In this document: positions 34,876-43,513 of the stretch, piece after piece
Position numbering within the stretch: the stretch's first letter is position 1
Layout: each line of letters opens with the position of its first letter
Origin: Cerina sp048266425
GTDB lineage: Bacteria; Bacteroidota; Bacteroidia; Flavobacteriales; Flavobacteriaceae
Direction: 5' to 3'
Length of the DNA stretch: 64,000 nucleotides
NCBI GenBank assembly: GCA_048266425.1
Contig: JBLWZN010000009.1
Location: 1 to 64,000 of the forward strand
Made by a program: the position numbers and the translations under genes
The notes under the pieces: model-generated
Databases searched by the model: none
Told to the model about the DNA's origin: nothing
Seen by the model: only the letters and a program-made list of their open reading frames with translations

Positions 34876-34995
34876 ATGGATTACAAGATTTACATAGTTT
34901 TAGTGGTACTGGTTTTCGTTTTCGTTTTCAATCTGATCAACATCAGAAAAAGAAAGAGAGGGAAAAAATCCCGAAAGTTTATGGACAAGGAGTAA
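34876..34995 (+). CDS. 39-residue single-pass membrane peptide
   Basis: Too short for a usual gene threshold but well formed: an ATG, a hydrophobic helix (YIVLVVLVFVFVFNLI), then a highly basic tail (RKRKRGKKSRK) ending KFMDKE. This is the topology of a small inner-membrane peptide with the positive tail in the cytoplasm. I recall short peptides of this kind in flavobacteria but cannot name a family. It lies 40 bp after the methyltransferase-like gene and 115 bp before the adenosyltransferase. Confidence 0.6.
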   Translation: MDYKIYIVLVVLVFVFVFNLINIRKRKRGKKSRKFMDKE

Positions 34996-35074
34996 ATTAG
35001 TATCAGGGCATAGTAGGCAATGGCCGTAGGTATTGTGTTTTACCGTAAACCACTTTAGGTGGAAAATGAACGAA

Positions 35075-35093
35075 TTTCCGTCTTCGCGGGAAT
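35075..35093. repeat. Possible dispersed intergenic repeat remnant
   Basis: TTTCCGTCTTCGCGGGAAT, a partly palindromic sequence of the type often scattered between bacterial genes (GCGGGAATC-like repeats). Only one copy was noticed in the window, so its repeat status is inferred from general familiarity, not shown here. Confidence 0.3.
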
Positions 35094-35110
35094 AAAATCA
35101 AAAAAAGAGT

Positions 35111-35686
35111 ATGAAGATTTATACCAAAACAGGGGATAAGGGTACAACGGCCTTGTTCGGGGGTACCCGCGTGGCCAAGCACAACATCCGAATAGATGCG
35201 TATGGTACAATAGACGAGCTCAATTCTTGGCTGGGCCTAATTCGGGACCAGGATATCGATCGGCATTCGAAACAAGTATTGGTTTCAATTCAGGATAAAT
35301 TGTTTACCATCGGGTCGGAATTGGCCACAGATCCAAAAAAAGCCGTTTTGAAAAGTGGCAAGGAGCGTTTGCAAATCAAGAAAGTAGATGAGGGCCATAT
35401 TGCGATTTTGGAAAGGGAAATGGATCAAATGAACGAAGAACTCCCCCCGATTACGCATTTTGTACTTCCTGGCGGCCACCCCACCGTGTCATACTGTCAT
35501 ATTGCCCGTACCGTTTGCCGTAGGGCGGAACGTCTGGCTTCAAACCTTTATGAAAAAGAACCATTTGACCCCTCCATTCTGTCATATATTAACCGACTCT
35601 CCGACTATCTTTTTGTATTGGCACGAAAGTTGACAAAAGATTTAAAGGCAGAAGAAATTAATTGGATACCCGAAAAAAAGGACTAA
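35111..35686 (+). CDS. Cob(I)yrinic acid a,c-diamide adenosyltransferase, PduO type
   Basis: A 191-residue PduO-type ATP:cob(I)alamin adenosyltransferase, which makes adenosylcobalamin. The N-terminal IYTKTGDKGTTALFGGTRVAKH binds ATP, and DELNSWLGLIRD, LPGGHPTVSYCHIARTVCRRAER and the C-terminal NRLSDYLFVLAR form the helical bundle. Length is normal. No cobalamin biosynthesis genes are nearby, so it likely serves salvaged cobalamin for B12-dependent enzymes elsewhere. Confidence 0.93.
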   Translation: MKIYTKTGDKGTTALFGGTRVAKHNIRIDAYGTIDELNSWLGLIRDQDIDRHSKQVLVSIQDKLFTIGSELATDPKKAVLKSGKERLQIKKVDEGHIAILEREMDQMNEELPPITHFVLPGGHPTVSYCHIARTVCRRAERLASNLYEKEPFDPSILSYINRLSDYLFVLARKLTKDLKAEEINWIPEKKD

Positions 35687-35765
35687 TATTTCCAATGTTT
35701 TTTCGTTATCAATTAACCAGCGCAAAAAATTGTTAATAAATAAGTCTAATTAATTCCATATTTAC

Positions 35766-35795
35766 TTGACTATTTGGGTTAAAAAATTACTTTTG
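35766..35795 (+). promoter_or_regulatory. Promoter of the DUF2795 gene (TTG-N19-TACTTTTG)
   Basis: The clearest promoter in the window: TTG at 35766-35768, then 19 bp, then TACTTTTG at 35788-35795, fully consistent with the Bacteroidota -33/-7 consensus. The start codon follows 26 bp later, so the leader is about 20 nt. The gene ends in a strong terminator, making a compact single-gene unit. Confidence 0.8.
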
Positions 35796-35821
35796 CAAAA
35801 AATTAAAATAAATTCATCACG

Positions 35822-36046
35822 ATGTATTGGACATTAGAATTAGCTTCATATTTAAGCGATGCACCTTGGCCCGCTACTAAAGACGAGTTGATTGACTACG
35901 CAATCAGAACAGGTGCCCCGCTAGAAGTAGTGGAGAACCTTCAATCCATGGAAGAGGAAGGCGAAGAAATCTATGAATCTATAGAAGAGATTTGGCCAGA
36001 CTATCCAACCGAAGAAGATTACCTCTGGAACGAGGACGAATATTAA
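35822..36046 (+). CDS. DUF2795 domain small acidic protein
   Basis: A 74-residue very acidic protein (YWTLELASYLSDAPWPATKDE, then a helical DYAIRTGAPLEVVENLQ and a Glu/Asp-rich tail). It fits DUF2795, conserved across Bacteroidota and usually expressed as a monocistron, as here with its own promoter and terminator. Function unknown. Confidence 0.9.
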   Translation: MYWTLELASYLSDAPWPATKDELIDYAIRTGAPLEVVENLQSMEEEGEEIYESIEEIWPDYPTEEDYLWNEDEY

Positions 36047-36067
36047 GAATATTAACGGAATTACAAC

Positions 36068-36093
36068 AAAAAAGTCTCATCTGAGGCTTTTTT
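36068..36093 (+). terminator. Rho-independent terminator of the DUF2795 gene
   Basis: A-rich stem AAAAAAGTCTCA paired with TGAGGCTTTTTT (one G-T pair), 2-nt loop, and a run of T residues. It lies 21 bp after the stop codon. Confidence 0.8.
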
Positions 36094-36319
36094 TTTACGT
36101 AATTTTGCCCTTGCGGAATTGGTACCCTGACAAGAGGAAATACACATTTGGAACTCATCTTAGGTTTGCGGATTTAACCAAAAAATCTGAATACAAAGGT
36201 TGATTTCGCACGGAATTTTAACATTTATGGGGAGTTCTGAAACTTCAACAAATAGCGGATTGGAATAGGTGGACTACGACATTTCAACAGTAACGATTCG
36301 ATTAAAATAAAATATAAAT

Positions 36320-39300
36320 ATGGATTTTTTAAATTCGGTAATTAAGGTATTTGTAGGGGATAAGTCCAAGAAGGACGTAAAGGAGCTACAGCCGATTATC
36401 AATCAGATACATTCCTTCGAAAAGGAATTGGAAGGAATTGACAATGATGCGCTAAGGAGCAGGACTTCCGCGTTTAAAGCAAAAATAAAGGAAGATGGCA
36501 AGGCGATATTTGATAAAATAGAGTTGCTTAAAAATGAGGCAAAGGCATCTGCCGATATCGATAGGAACGAGGATATTTATGCGGAGATAGACAAACTTCA
36601 GGATGAGGCTTATAAGGGAATGGAAAAGAGTTTGAACGAAATTCTTCCGGAAGCCTTTGCAGTTGTCAAGGAAACGGCAAAAAGGTTTGTTCACAATAAG
36701 ACGCTTACGGTTACCGCTTCTGAATTTGACAGGAAGATTTCGGGTATTAGGGATTATGTTTCCTTGGATGCCGATAAGGCGATATGGAACAACTCTTGGG
36801 ATGCGGCTGGCAAGGAAGTGACCTGGGATATGATCCACTACGATGTACAGCTGATAGGAGGGATCGCCATGCACCAAGGGAAGATCGCGGAGATGCAAAC
36901 TGGAGAAGGTAAGACCCTCGTGGCTACCTTGCCACTTTACCTCAATGCCTTGACCGGTAATGGGGTGCATTTGGTGACCGTAAACAATTATCTCGCAAAA
37001 AGGGATAGCGCCTGGATGGCACCAATATTTGAATTTCACGGATTATCGGTAGATTGTATAGATTCCCATCAACCCAATTCCGATGGCAGAAGGGCGGCGT
37101 ACAATGCCGATATTACCTATGGTACCAATAACGAATTTGGCTTTGACTATCTAAGGGACAATATGGCACATACCCCAGGGGACCTGGTTCAGCGGCCCCA
37201 TAACTTTGCCATAGTCGATGAGGTGGATTCCGTTCTGGTGGATGATGCCCGTACTCCTTTGATCATCTCGGGACCTGTGCCAGAGGGTGACCGACATGAA
37301 TTTAACGAGCTAAAGCCAAAGGTTGCCGATATCGTGAACAAGCAGCGCCAACATCTTACGGGCGTGCTTGCCGAGGCCAAGAAACTGATCGCTGAGGGCA
37401 ATACCAAGGAAGGCGGATTCCTTTTGCTTAGAGTACATCGTGGTCTACCAAAGAACAAGGCACTTATTAAGTTTTTGAGTGAGGAGGGCATGAAACAGCT
37501 CCTTCAAAAAACCGAAAATTTCTACATGCAGGACAACAATCGGGAGATGCCGAAGGTAGATGAAGACCTCTTGTTTGTTATCGATGAAAAAAACAATCAG
37601 ATCGACCTTACGGATAAAGGGGTCGATTATATTTCTGGTGAAGGGGATAAGGATTTCTTTGTCATGCCCGATATTGGTGGGGAAATTGCAAAAATAGAGA
37701 GCCAGAACCTGGATCTGGAAGAAGAGGCCAAACTTAAGGAAGAACTTTTTAAGGATTTTGGGGTAAAGAGCGAACGCATACATACCCTTAACCAATTGTT
37801 CAAAGCCTATACCCTTTTTGAAAAGGATGTAGAATACGTGGTCATGGAAAACAAGGTGATGATCGTGGATGAGCAGACCGGTCGTATCATGGATGGCCGA
37901 AGGTATTCGGACGGACTCCACCAGGCCATTGAGGCCAAGGAAAACGTAAAGATCGAGGCAGCTACCCAAACTTTTGCCACGGTTACCTTACAGAATTATT
38001 TTAGAATGTATAAAAAGCTGGCCGGGATGACGGGTACCGCCATAACCGAAGCTGGTGAATTCTTGGAAATCTATAAATTGGACGTGATGGAAATCCCTAC
38101 CAATAGGCCGATAACCAGGGATGATAGGAACGATTTGATCTATAAGACCAAACGGGAGAAATACAACGCCATCATAGAGGAGGTTACCAAATTATCCCAG
38201 GCTGGAAGGCCGGTTTTGATCGGTACGACCTCGGTTGAAATTTCCGAATTGCTTTCCCGAATGTTGACCATCCGAAAAGTTGACCACAATGTCCTAAACG
38301 CCAAATTGCACAAGAAGGAGGCCGATATCGTAGCGGAAGCAGGGAAATCGGGAATTGTGACCATCGCCACCAACATGGCCGGTAGGGGAACGGATATTAA
38401 ACTTTCCGAAGAGGTAAAAAAGGCCGGTGGATTGGCAATAATTGGTACGGAGCGCCATGACTCCAGAAGGGTCGACCGTCAATTAAGAGGTCGTTCCGGC
38501 CGTCAAGGAGATCCAGGAAGCTCCCAGTTTTATGTGTCATTGGAGGATAACCTAATGCGATTGTTCGGTTCGGACCGAGTGGCCAAAATGATGGATAAAA
38601 TGGGTCTGGAAGATGGGGAGGTAATCCAACATTCCATGATGACCAAATCCATAGAAAGGGCGCAGAAGAAGGTAGAGGAAAACAACTTTGGTATTCGTAA
38701 GCGTTTGTTGGAGTACGATGATGTAATGAACGCCCAAAGAGAGGTTGTCTATAAAAGAAGACGACATGCCTTGGAAGGGGATCGACTTAAAGTGGATATC
38801 GCCAATATGATATACGATACCTGCGAAATCATTGCGGATACCAACAAGGGAGCGAACGATTATAAGAACTTCGAATTTGAACTGATTAAATACTTCTCCA
38901 TTACATCCCCTATTTCTGAGAATGATTTTGGGAGAATGGCCGGTCCGGAGATTGCCGGTAAAACCTATAAAGCGGTTTACGAGCACTATCGGGAAAAAAT
39001 GGACCGTAGTGCCTCAACGGCATTTCGGGTTATTAAACAGGTATATGAGGACAACACCAATAAATTTGAACGTATTGTAGTACCCTTTACCGATGGGGCC
39101 AAAACGTTGAACGTGGTAACCAATCTCAAGGATGCCTACGAAAGCGACGGAAAGCAATTGGTTACCGATTTTGAGAAGAATATTACCTTGGCCATCATTG
39201 ACGATGCATGGAAAACACATCTGCGAAAAATGGACGAACTAAAACAGTCCGTTCAGCTAGCCGTTCACGAGCAGAAGGATCCGTTGTTGATTTATAAGTT

Positions 39301-39682
39301 TGAGGCCTTTGAACTTTTCAAGGAAATGATCGACAAGGTTAACAAGGAAGTGGTCTCCTTTTTGTTCAAGGGTGAACTTCCCTCCGGGAATACGGAAAAC
39401 ATCCAGGAGGCAAGAAACGTACGCCGTCCCAAGGAAAATTTGCAGACCAGCAAGGAAGAAATCCCCAATAGCGATGAAATGGCGGCCCAGAGCAGGGCTG
39501 TGGGTCAAAATCAGGGAGGGCGACCCCAAGTAACGGAAACCATCGTAAGGGAGCACCCTAAAATTGGAAGAAACGAGAAGGTGACCATTAAAAATGTACT
39601 GTCTGGAGAAAGCAAAAGCATGAAGTACAAGCAGGCCGAACCCCTTATTGGCAAAGGGGATTGGGTTTTGACGGAGGATTAG
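36320..39682 (+). CDS. secA: Preprotein translocase ATPase SecA
   Basis: A 1120-residue SecA, about 220 residues longer than the E. coli protein, as is normal for Bacteroidota. The Walker A motif GEGKT is near residue 195, about 90 later than in E. coli, owing to an N-terminal insertion (~50-130). VDEVDSVLVDDARTPLIISG is Walker B; AGMTGTAITEAGEF and GRSGRQGDPGSSQFY are helicase motifs. The C-terminus ends KGDWVLTED after a disordered segment and lacks the CxCxSGxxxxxCH zinc-binding tail found in many SecA proteins. It pumps unfolded proteins through SecYEG. Terminator follows. Confidence 0.97.
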   Translation: MDFLNSVIKVFVGDKSKKDVKELQPIINQIHSFEKELEGIDNDALRSRTSAFKAKIKEDGKAIFDKIELLKNEAKASADIDRNEDIYAEIDKLQDEAYKGMEKSLNEILPEAFAVVKETAKRFVHNKTLTVTASEFDRKISGIRDYVSLDADKAIWNNSWDAAGKEVTWDMIHYDVQLIGGIAMHQGKIAEMQTGEGKTLVATLPLYLNALTGNGVHLVTVNNYLAKRDSAWMAPIFEFHGLSVDCIDSHQPNSDGRRAAYNADITYGTNNEFGFDYLRDNMAHTPGDLVQRPHNFAIVDEVDSVLVDDARTPLIISGPVPEGDRHEFNELKPKVADIVNKQRQHLTGVLAEAKKLIAEGNTKEGGFLLLRVHRGLPKNKALIKFLSEEGMKQLLQKTENFYMQDNNREMPKVDEDLLFVIDEKNNQIDLTDKGVDYISGEGDKDFFVMPDIGGEIAKIESQNLDLEEEAKLKEELFKDFGVKSERIHTLNQLFKAYTLFEKDVEYVVMENKVMIVDEQTGRIMDGRRYSDGLHQAIEAKENVKIEAATQTFATVTLQNYFRMYKKLAGMTGTAITEAGEFLEIYKLDVMEIPTNRPITRDDRNDLIYKTKREKYNAIIEEVTKLSQAGRPVLIGTTSVEISELLSRMLTIRKVDHNVLNAKLHKKEADIVAEAGKSGIVTIATNMAGRGTDIKLSEEVKKAGGLAIIGTERHDSRRVDRQLRGRSGRQGDPGSSQFYVSLEDNLMRLFGSDRVAKMMDKMGLEDGEVIQHSMMTKSIERAQKKVEENNFGIRKRLLEYDDVMNAQREVVYKRRRHALEGDRLKVDIANMIYDTCEIIADTNKGANDYKNFEFELIKYFSITSPISENDFGRMAGPEIAGKTYKAVYEHYREKMDRSASTAFRVIKQVYEDNTNKFERIVVPFTDGAKTLNVVTNLKDAYESDGKQLVTDFEKNITLAIIDDAWKTHLRKMDELKQSVQLAVHEQKDPLLIYKFEAFELFKEMIDKVNKEVVSFLFKGELPSGNTENIQEARNVRRPKENLQTSKEEIPNSDEMAAQSRAVGQNQGGRPQVTETIVREHPKIGRNEKVTIKNVLSGESKSMKYKQAEPLIGKGDWVLTED

Positions 39683-39812
39683 TATATCGTGTCCCCTACA
39701 AATTCCGATAACGGTTTTGAACTTTCTATCCCGGGCAATAGATGCTTTTCACAAGCATAATGTACAGGCGCAATAGGCCGGCTAGTCCATAATTGCAATA
39801 AAGCACAATCAG

Positions 39813-39840
39813 AAACGACGATCTTATTTGGTCGTCGTTT
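39813..39840 (+). terminator. Rho-independent terminator of secA
   Basis: A 9-bp stem AAACGACGA/TCGTCGTTT around a 10-nt loop, followed by further T residues. It lies 131 bp after the secA stop; the intervening 130 bp shows no gene. Confidence 0.8.
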
Positions 39841-39914
39841 TTGATTTTAAATAGAAACATATCTAGATTTATGTATTATCCGTATATTGGATGTAAATTC
39901 TTTCAACTTGAGGG

Positions 39915-41159
39915 ATGCCTGCTAATGGATTAATTGACACCAAGATGAAAAAACCGACCAAAGACCTACATAGATTAAAGGATAAAATTCATTTGACCCT
40001 ACGCGTAAATTATTTTTCCTCTGCGCTGATGCTCCTGTTTTGTCCAATCTGTCTTTTTTGGCTGCATATAGAAAAGATCATTCCATACGTGTTTTTGGCA
40101 TTTGGTCTTTTAAACTTATTAAACACCATTTTGTACAAGTGGCATAGGGATATCATAGTCACTTATAACGTTACCTCTATTTTGGCCCTAATTGGGGCGG
40201 TGACTGTAACCCTTTACAGTGGGGGAATCAATAGCCCGTTTATTTTTGTGCTGGCGCTCATTGTTTTTGCTGGCTATGCATCTACCCAAAGATATGGCAA
40301 GGTATACCTGTACCTAAACTTGTCCATCATCATCCTAATATATTTTGCAAGTATTGATGACACCGAATTTGTCATAAATGTGGTGCCCGAGGAATCCAGG
40401 AATCTATTTGGCCTACTCAGCGTCCTGTTTTCAGTTTATCTATTGGGAGGGGTTTTTGGTAAAATTTTGCTAACGGCTCATCACAAGCTATACAAATCCA
40501 AAAGGGAGATAGAACAGCGTATTAATGAAAAGGAGACCTTGTTAAAGGAAATACATCACCGGGTAAAAAACAACCTCCAGACCGTGTCCAGTTTATTGAG
40601 TCTGCAGTGCAGGAATATCGAGGATGATAATGTTAAAAGCTTGATTAAAAGCAGCCAAAACCGGGTGATATCCATGGCCATGGTCCACGAAATGCTTTAC
40701 ATGCGCGAAGACCTGTCCAAAATTGACTACAAGCCCTATGTTTGGGAACTGAGCGAGTATTTGGTGCGATCCGTAAAGGGAGCGGACAACCATATAAAGT
40801 TGAACATAGATGTGCCAGATATAAAATTGGGGATCGATACGGCAATACCTTTGGGGCTATTGATCAACGAAGCCATTACAAATGCGTTGAAATACGGATT
40901 TAAGGAAGAGGAGGAGGGCGAAATCAACATTGCCTTGGCCAAAGGGCAAAATGATAATTTCGTATTGAATATCGGGGACAATGGGGTAGGATTTCCAGAA
41001 GGCATAAATTTTAAGAACACCAAATCCCTTGGGTTGAAATTGATCAATAATTTAGCTAGACAGCTCCAAGGCTCAATAAGTAGGGATTCTACAAAAAAGG
41101 GAACCCATTATGTGCTTGTTTTTAAGGAGGTGGGCAAAACGTTTCCTTCCTTGGTGTAG
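39915..41159 (+). CDS. Membrane sensor histidine kinase, HisKA_2 type
   Basis: A 414-residue kinase. Five or six membrane helices occupy residues ~30-185; then a short coiled coil leads to a HisKA_2 dimerisation domain with LKEIHHRVKNNLQTV (phospho-His ~215) and an HATPase domain (LGLLINEAITNALKYGF, GDNGVGFP, LGLKLI). HisKA_2 kinases lack the usual HisKA domain and often signal to stand-alone receivers. There is no receiver or response-regulator gene adjacent. Start could instead be the ATG 30 bp downstream (39945). It converges on a small secreted-protein gene 12 bp beyond. Confidence 0.88.
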   Translation: MPANGLIDTKMKKPTKDLHRLKDKIHLTLRVNYFSSALMLLFCPICLFWLHIEKIIPYVFLAFGLLNLLNTILYKWHRDIIVTYNVTSILALIGAVTVTLYSGGINSPFIFVLALIVFAGYASTQRYGKVYLYLNLSIIILIYFASIDDTEFVINVVPEESRNLFGLLSVLFSVYLLGGVFGKILLTAHHKLYKSKREIEQRINEKETLLKEIHHRVKNNLQTVSSLLSLQCRNIEDDNVKSLIKSSQNRVISMAMVHEMLYMREDLSKIDYKPYVWELSEYLVRSVKGADNHIKLNIDVPDIKLGIDTAIPLGLLINEAITNALKYGFKEEEEGEINIALAKGQNDNFVLNIGDNGVGFPEGINFKNTKSLGLKLINNLARQLQGSISRDSTKKGTHYVLVFKEVGKTFPSLV

Positions 41160-41171
41160 CAGATACAGGTT

Positions 41172-41432
41172 TTAAGTCAGTTTGGCCTTGTTTCGCGGCG
41201 TTGTAAAGGAGAGTGCTTTCTTAATTCTGGAATTTTTATACTTATACAGTCGCACCCAATCTTTCCCGTCCTGTTTTGAAATTTTCACAGATTTCCACGC
41301 TAGGCTTTTATTGGTTTGATAGGAGTTGTTTTGGAACCCAAGTTCGGTAGATTCCTTAATTTTAAGTGGATTTTGTGCGGTTGCACAGTGGCCTAAAAAA
41401 AGGACAAAAACTAGGATGGCATAGTCTTTCAT
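41172..41432 (-). CDS. Small secreted protein, unknown function
   Basis: An 86-residue protein with a signal peptide (cleavage near ATAQN) and a short basic mature part (NKSLAWKSVKISKQDGKDWVRLYKYKNSRIKKALSF). I do not recognise a family. The Lys/Arg-rich mature region and export signal are the only visible features. It is convergent with the HisKA_2 kinase (12-bp spacer), and 258 bp of non-coding DNA separate it from msrA. Confidence 0.6.
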   Translation of the reverse strand: MKDYAILVFVLFLGHCATAQNPLKIKESTELGFQNNSYQTNKSLAWKSVKISKQDGKDWVRLYKYKNSRIKKALSFTTPRNKAKLT

Positions 41433-41690
41433 AGTAGGTTATTTTCTGAAATCTGCAGCTATGAACCCATTTTTTCTGTAAAATGTAAAAAATATGTCAG
41501 AACTGATTTCACGATTTGGGATCGGTTGTGGTTGTAACGCCATAATTTGGTATGAATTGTAAAGCCTCGTTAAAGGGCATTATTTTTCGACATAATGGGA
41601 GTTCATGGCGTTCCGTTTAATTGAACTTTTTTGTTCTAATTTTCGTAAGTATTAATGGACAGGAGCTACTAATTAAAAAATCAATAACAT

Positions 41691-42356
41691 ATGCGACATT
41701 TAGAATTTCTTCTTTTATCCTGTATTGTGCTGGTTTCCAGCAGCTGCCAATCTAAGGGTAAAAGCGAAAAGGCCATCTTAAAGGAAACAAGGACAGAGGC
41801 CCAGATCGATGGAAAATATGAAACAGCCTATTTTGCCTCTGGATGTTTTTGGTGTGTGGAAGCTATTTTTGAAAGTGTAAAAGGGGTGAAGGAAGTTATT
41901 TCCGGCTACTCCGGCGGTACGGAGAAAAACCCGACTTACGAAGAGGTGGGGCGCGGATTGACCCATCATGCGGAATCCGTCGAAGTTTTTTATGACCCCA
42001 AAGAGGTCTCCTACGAAACCTTGGTAGCTGTATTTTTTGGCTCCATGGACCCTACCGCCTTAAACTACCAAGGACCAGATCATGGGGCACAGTATCGGTC
42101 CATTGCCTTTTACAAAAATGATTCCGAAAAGAAGACTATAGAGAATTATATTGCCAAGTTGGAAGCGGAGAAAGTATATAACAAACCTATAGTCACCCAA
42201 GTGGTCAAATTCAACCACTTTTATAAAGCAGAGGATTATCATCAGGATTATGAAAAGCATCATCCCGATAACCCATATATACAAAATGTTTCCGTTCCGA
42301 GATTGGAAAGTTTCAAAAAAAAGTTTCCAGAACTTCTGAAATCGGACCTACACTAA
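41691..42356 (+). CDS. msrA: Peptide-methionine (S)-S-oxide reductase, predicted lipoprotein
   Basis: A 221-residue MsrA that repairs the S-epimer of methionine sulfoxide. The catalytic motif GCFWC is at residues 51-55 (nucleophile Cys52); EVVYDPxxVSYE-like and DHGAQYRSIAF segments follow. A lipoprotein signal (LLSCIVLVSSSCQSKG) indicates export, so it would act on envelope proteins rather than in the cytoplasm. No msrB is adjacent. Terminator follows directly. Confidence 0.93.
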   Translation: MRHLEFLLLSCIVLVSSSCQSKGKSEKAILKETRTEAQIDGKYETAYFASGCFWCVEAIFESVKGVKEVISGYSGGTEKNPTYEEVGRGLTHHAESVEVFYDPKEVSYETLVAVFFGSMDPTALNYQGPDHGAQYRSIAFYKNDSEKKTIENYIAKLEAEKVYNKPIVTQVVKFNHFYKAEDYHQDYEKHHPDNPYIQNVSVPRLESFKKKFPELLKSDLH

Positions 42357-42379
42357 TCCAGACAGACGAGGGAATAAGC

Positions 42380-42402
42380 AAAGCGACCTATAAAGTCGCT
42401 TT
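42380..42402 (+). terminator. Rho-independent terminator of msrA
   Basis: An 8-bp stem AAAGCGAC/GTCGCTTT with a 7-nt loop, followed by a T-rich tract, 23 bp after the msrA stop. Confidence 0.85.
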
Positions 42403-42497
42403 TTTATTTTTGGGTACAAAATCCCACATTTGAGGTGTAATAGCAAACTGAAATGGCCAGTGGGTTATTTGGATTGCCATGCAACCGTATCACAGGA

Positions 42498-43238
42498 TTA
42501 AAAGTCGAGCTTCTTTTTGCGAAGTTCAAAGTTCTGGCCCAAATATACTTTTCGTACCATTTCGTCGGCGGCCAGATCTTCCGGTATGCCCGACTTAAGG
42601 ATTCCGCCTTCGAACATAAGGTAGGAACGTTCCGTAATGGCCAGGGTTTCTTGTACGTTGTGATCGGTGATCAGGATACCGATGTTCTTGTTTTTTAACT
42701 GGGCTACGATACGTTGTATATCCTCAACAGCAACGGGATCCACACCTGCAAATGGCTCGTCCAAAAGTATAAACTTGGGGTCGGTTGCCAGTGCCCGTGC
42801 AATCTCGGTCCGTCTGCGCTCCCCTCCTGAAAGAAGGTCTCCCCTGTTTTTACGGATATGTCCCAATCCAAACTCATCAATAAGCGATTCCATCTTCATC
42901 TCCTGTTCCTTTTTGGTAAGCTTGGTGAGTTGTAGAACGCTCAAAATGTTTTTTTCGATGCTCAGCTTCCTGAAAACAGAGGCTTCCTGGGCTAGATAGC
43001 CAATTCCATTTTGGGCCCTTTTGTACATTGGGAAATTGGTAATTTCCATATCGTCCAAATAAATGGCCCCTCCGTTGGGTTTAATGAGCCCCACAATCAT
43101 ATAAAAGGAGGTTGTTTTTCCTGCGCCGTTCGGCCCTAGAAGTCCCACTATTTCGCCGCGGTTTACCTCAAGGGAAATCCCCCTGACTACCTGCCGACCT
43201 CGGTAAGACTTCATTATGTTTTCTGCCCTGAGCTTCAT
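42498..43238 (-). CDS. lptB: LPS export ABC transporter ATP-binding protein LptB
   Basis: A 246-residue ATPase. Walker A is GPNGAGKTTSFYM, the signature LLSGGERRRTEIARAL, Walker B FILLDEPFAGVDPVAVEDI and the switch His in LITDHNVQETL. The AQEASVFRKLSIEKNI stretch is characteristic of LptB. It powers LPS extraction from the inner membrane with LptF/G/C. It lies downstream of kdsD and tatC on the same strand, but 275 bp after tatC with heptamer arrays between them. Confidence 0.94.
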   Translation of the reverse strand: MKLRAENIMKSYRGRQVVRGISLEVNRGEIVGLLGPNGAGKTTSFYMIVGLIKPNGGAIYLDDMEITNFPMYKRAQNGIGYLAQEASVFRKLSIEKNILSVLQLTKLTKKEQEMKMESLIDEFGLGHIRKNRGDLLSGGERRRTEIARALATDPKFILLDEPFAGVDPVAVEDIQRIVAQLKNKNIGILITDHNVQETLAITERSYLMFEGGILKSGIPEDLAADEMVRKVYLGQNFELRKKKLDF

Positions 43239-43361
43239 TTTTGGATGCTTAAAACTAAGTATTTTATCTTGAACCCAAACAAACCTTACGGGATTGTTCG
43301 GATTTAATATTGTTTGTGTTTTTATGACCTAAGCAGTACCATCACCGATGGTTTCTTTTGC

Positions 43362-43513
43362 AACTGCCAACTGCCAAAGGTCTATATTCTATAATTTATT
43401 CCCTATTTTTTTGTCTTGGTTCTTGATTCTTCTTAATGATTACTCTGAAAAAACTAAATTTCTAAAACCCATAAACCAATAAACTTTTGTCTTAACTTTT
43501 TGGTCCATTAACC
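43362..43513. repeat. Intergenic heptamer arrays, three unit types
   Basis: The lptB-tatC spacer holds AACTGCC x2 (43362-43375), a GNTTCTT set TTGTCTT, GGTTCTT, GATTCTT (43411-43431), and a run of 7-nt steps TCTAAAA, CCCATAA, ACCAATA, AACTTTT, GTCTTAA (43461-43495) that continues weakly up to the tatC stop codon at 43514. Three different unit sequences share one spacer and one period. Confidence 0.65.

Noticed and set aside
36452..37039. 195-codon antisense frame inside secA
   Set aside because: Lies wholly within a confident gene on the other strand and has no recognisable domain.
43239..43361. Extra small gene between lptB and tatC
   Set aside because: No frame with a credible start and composition; the sequence merges into heptamer arrays.
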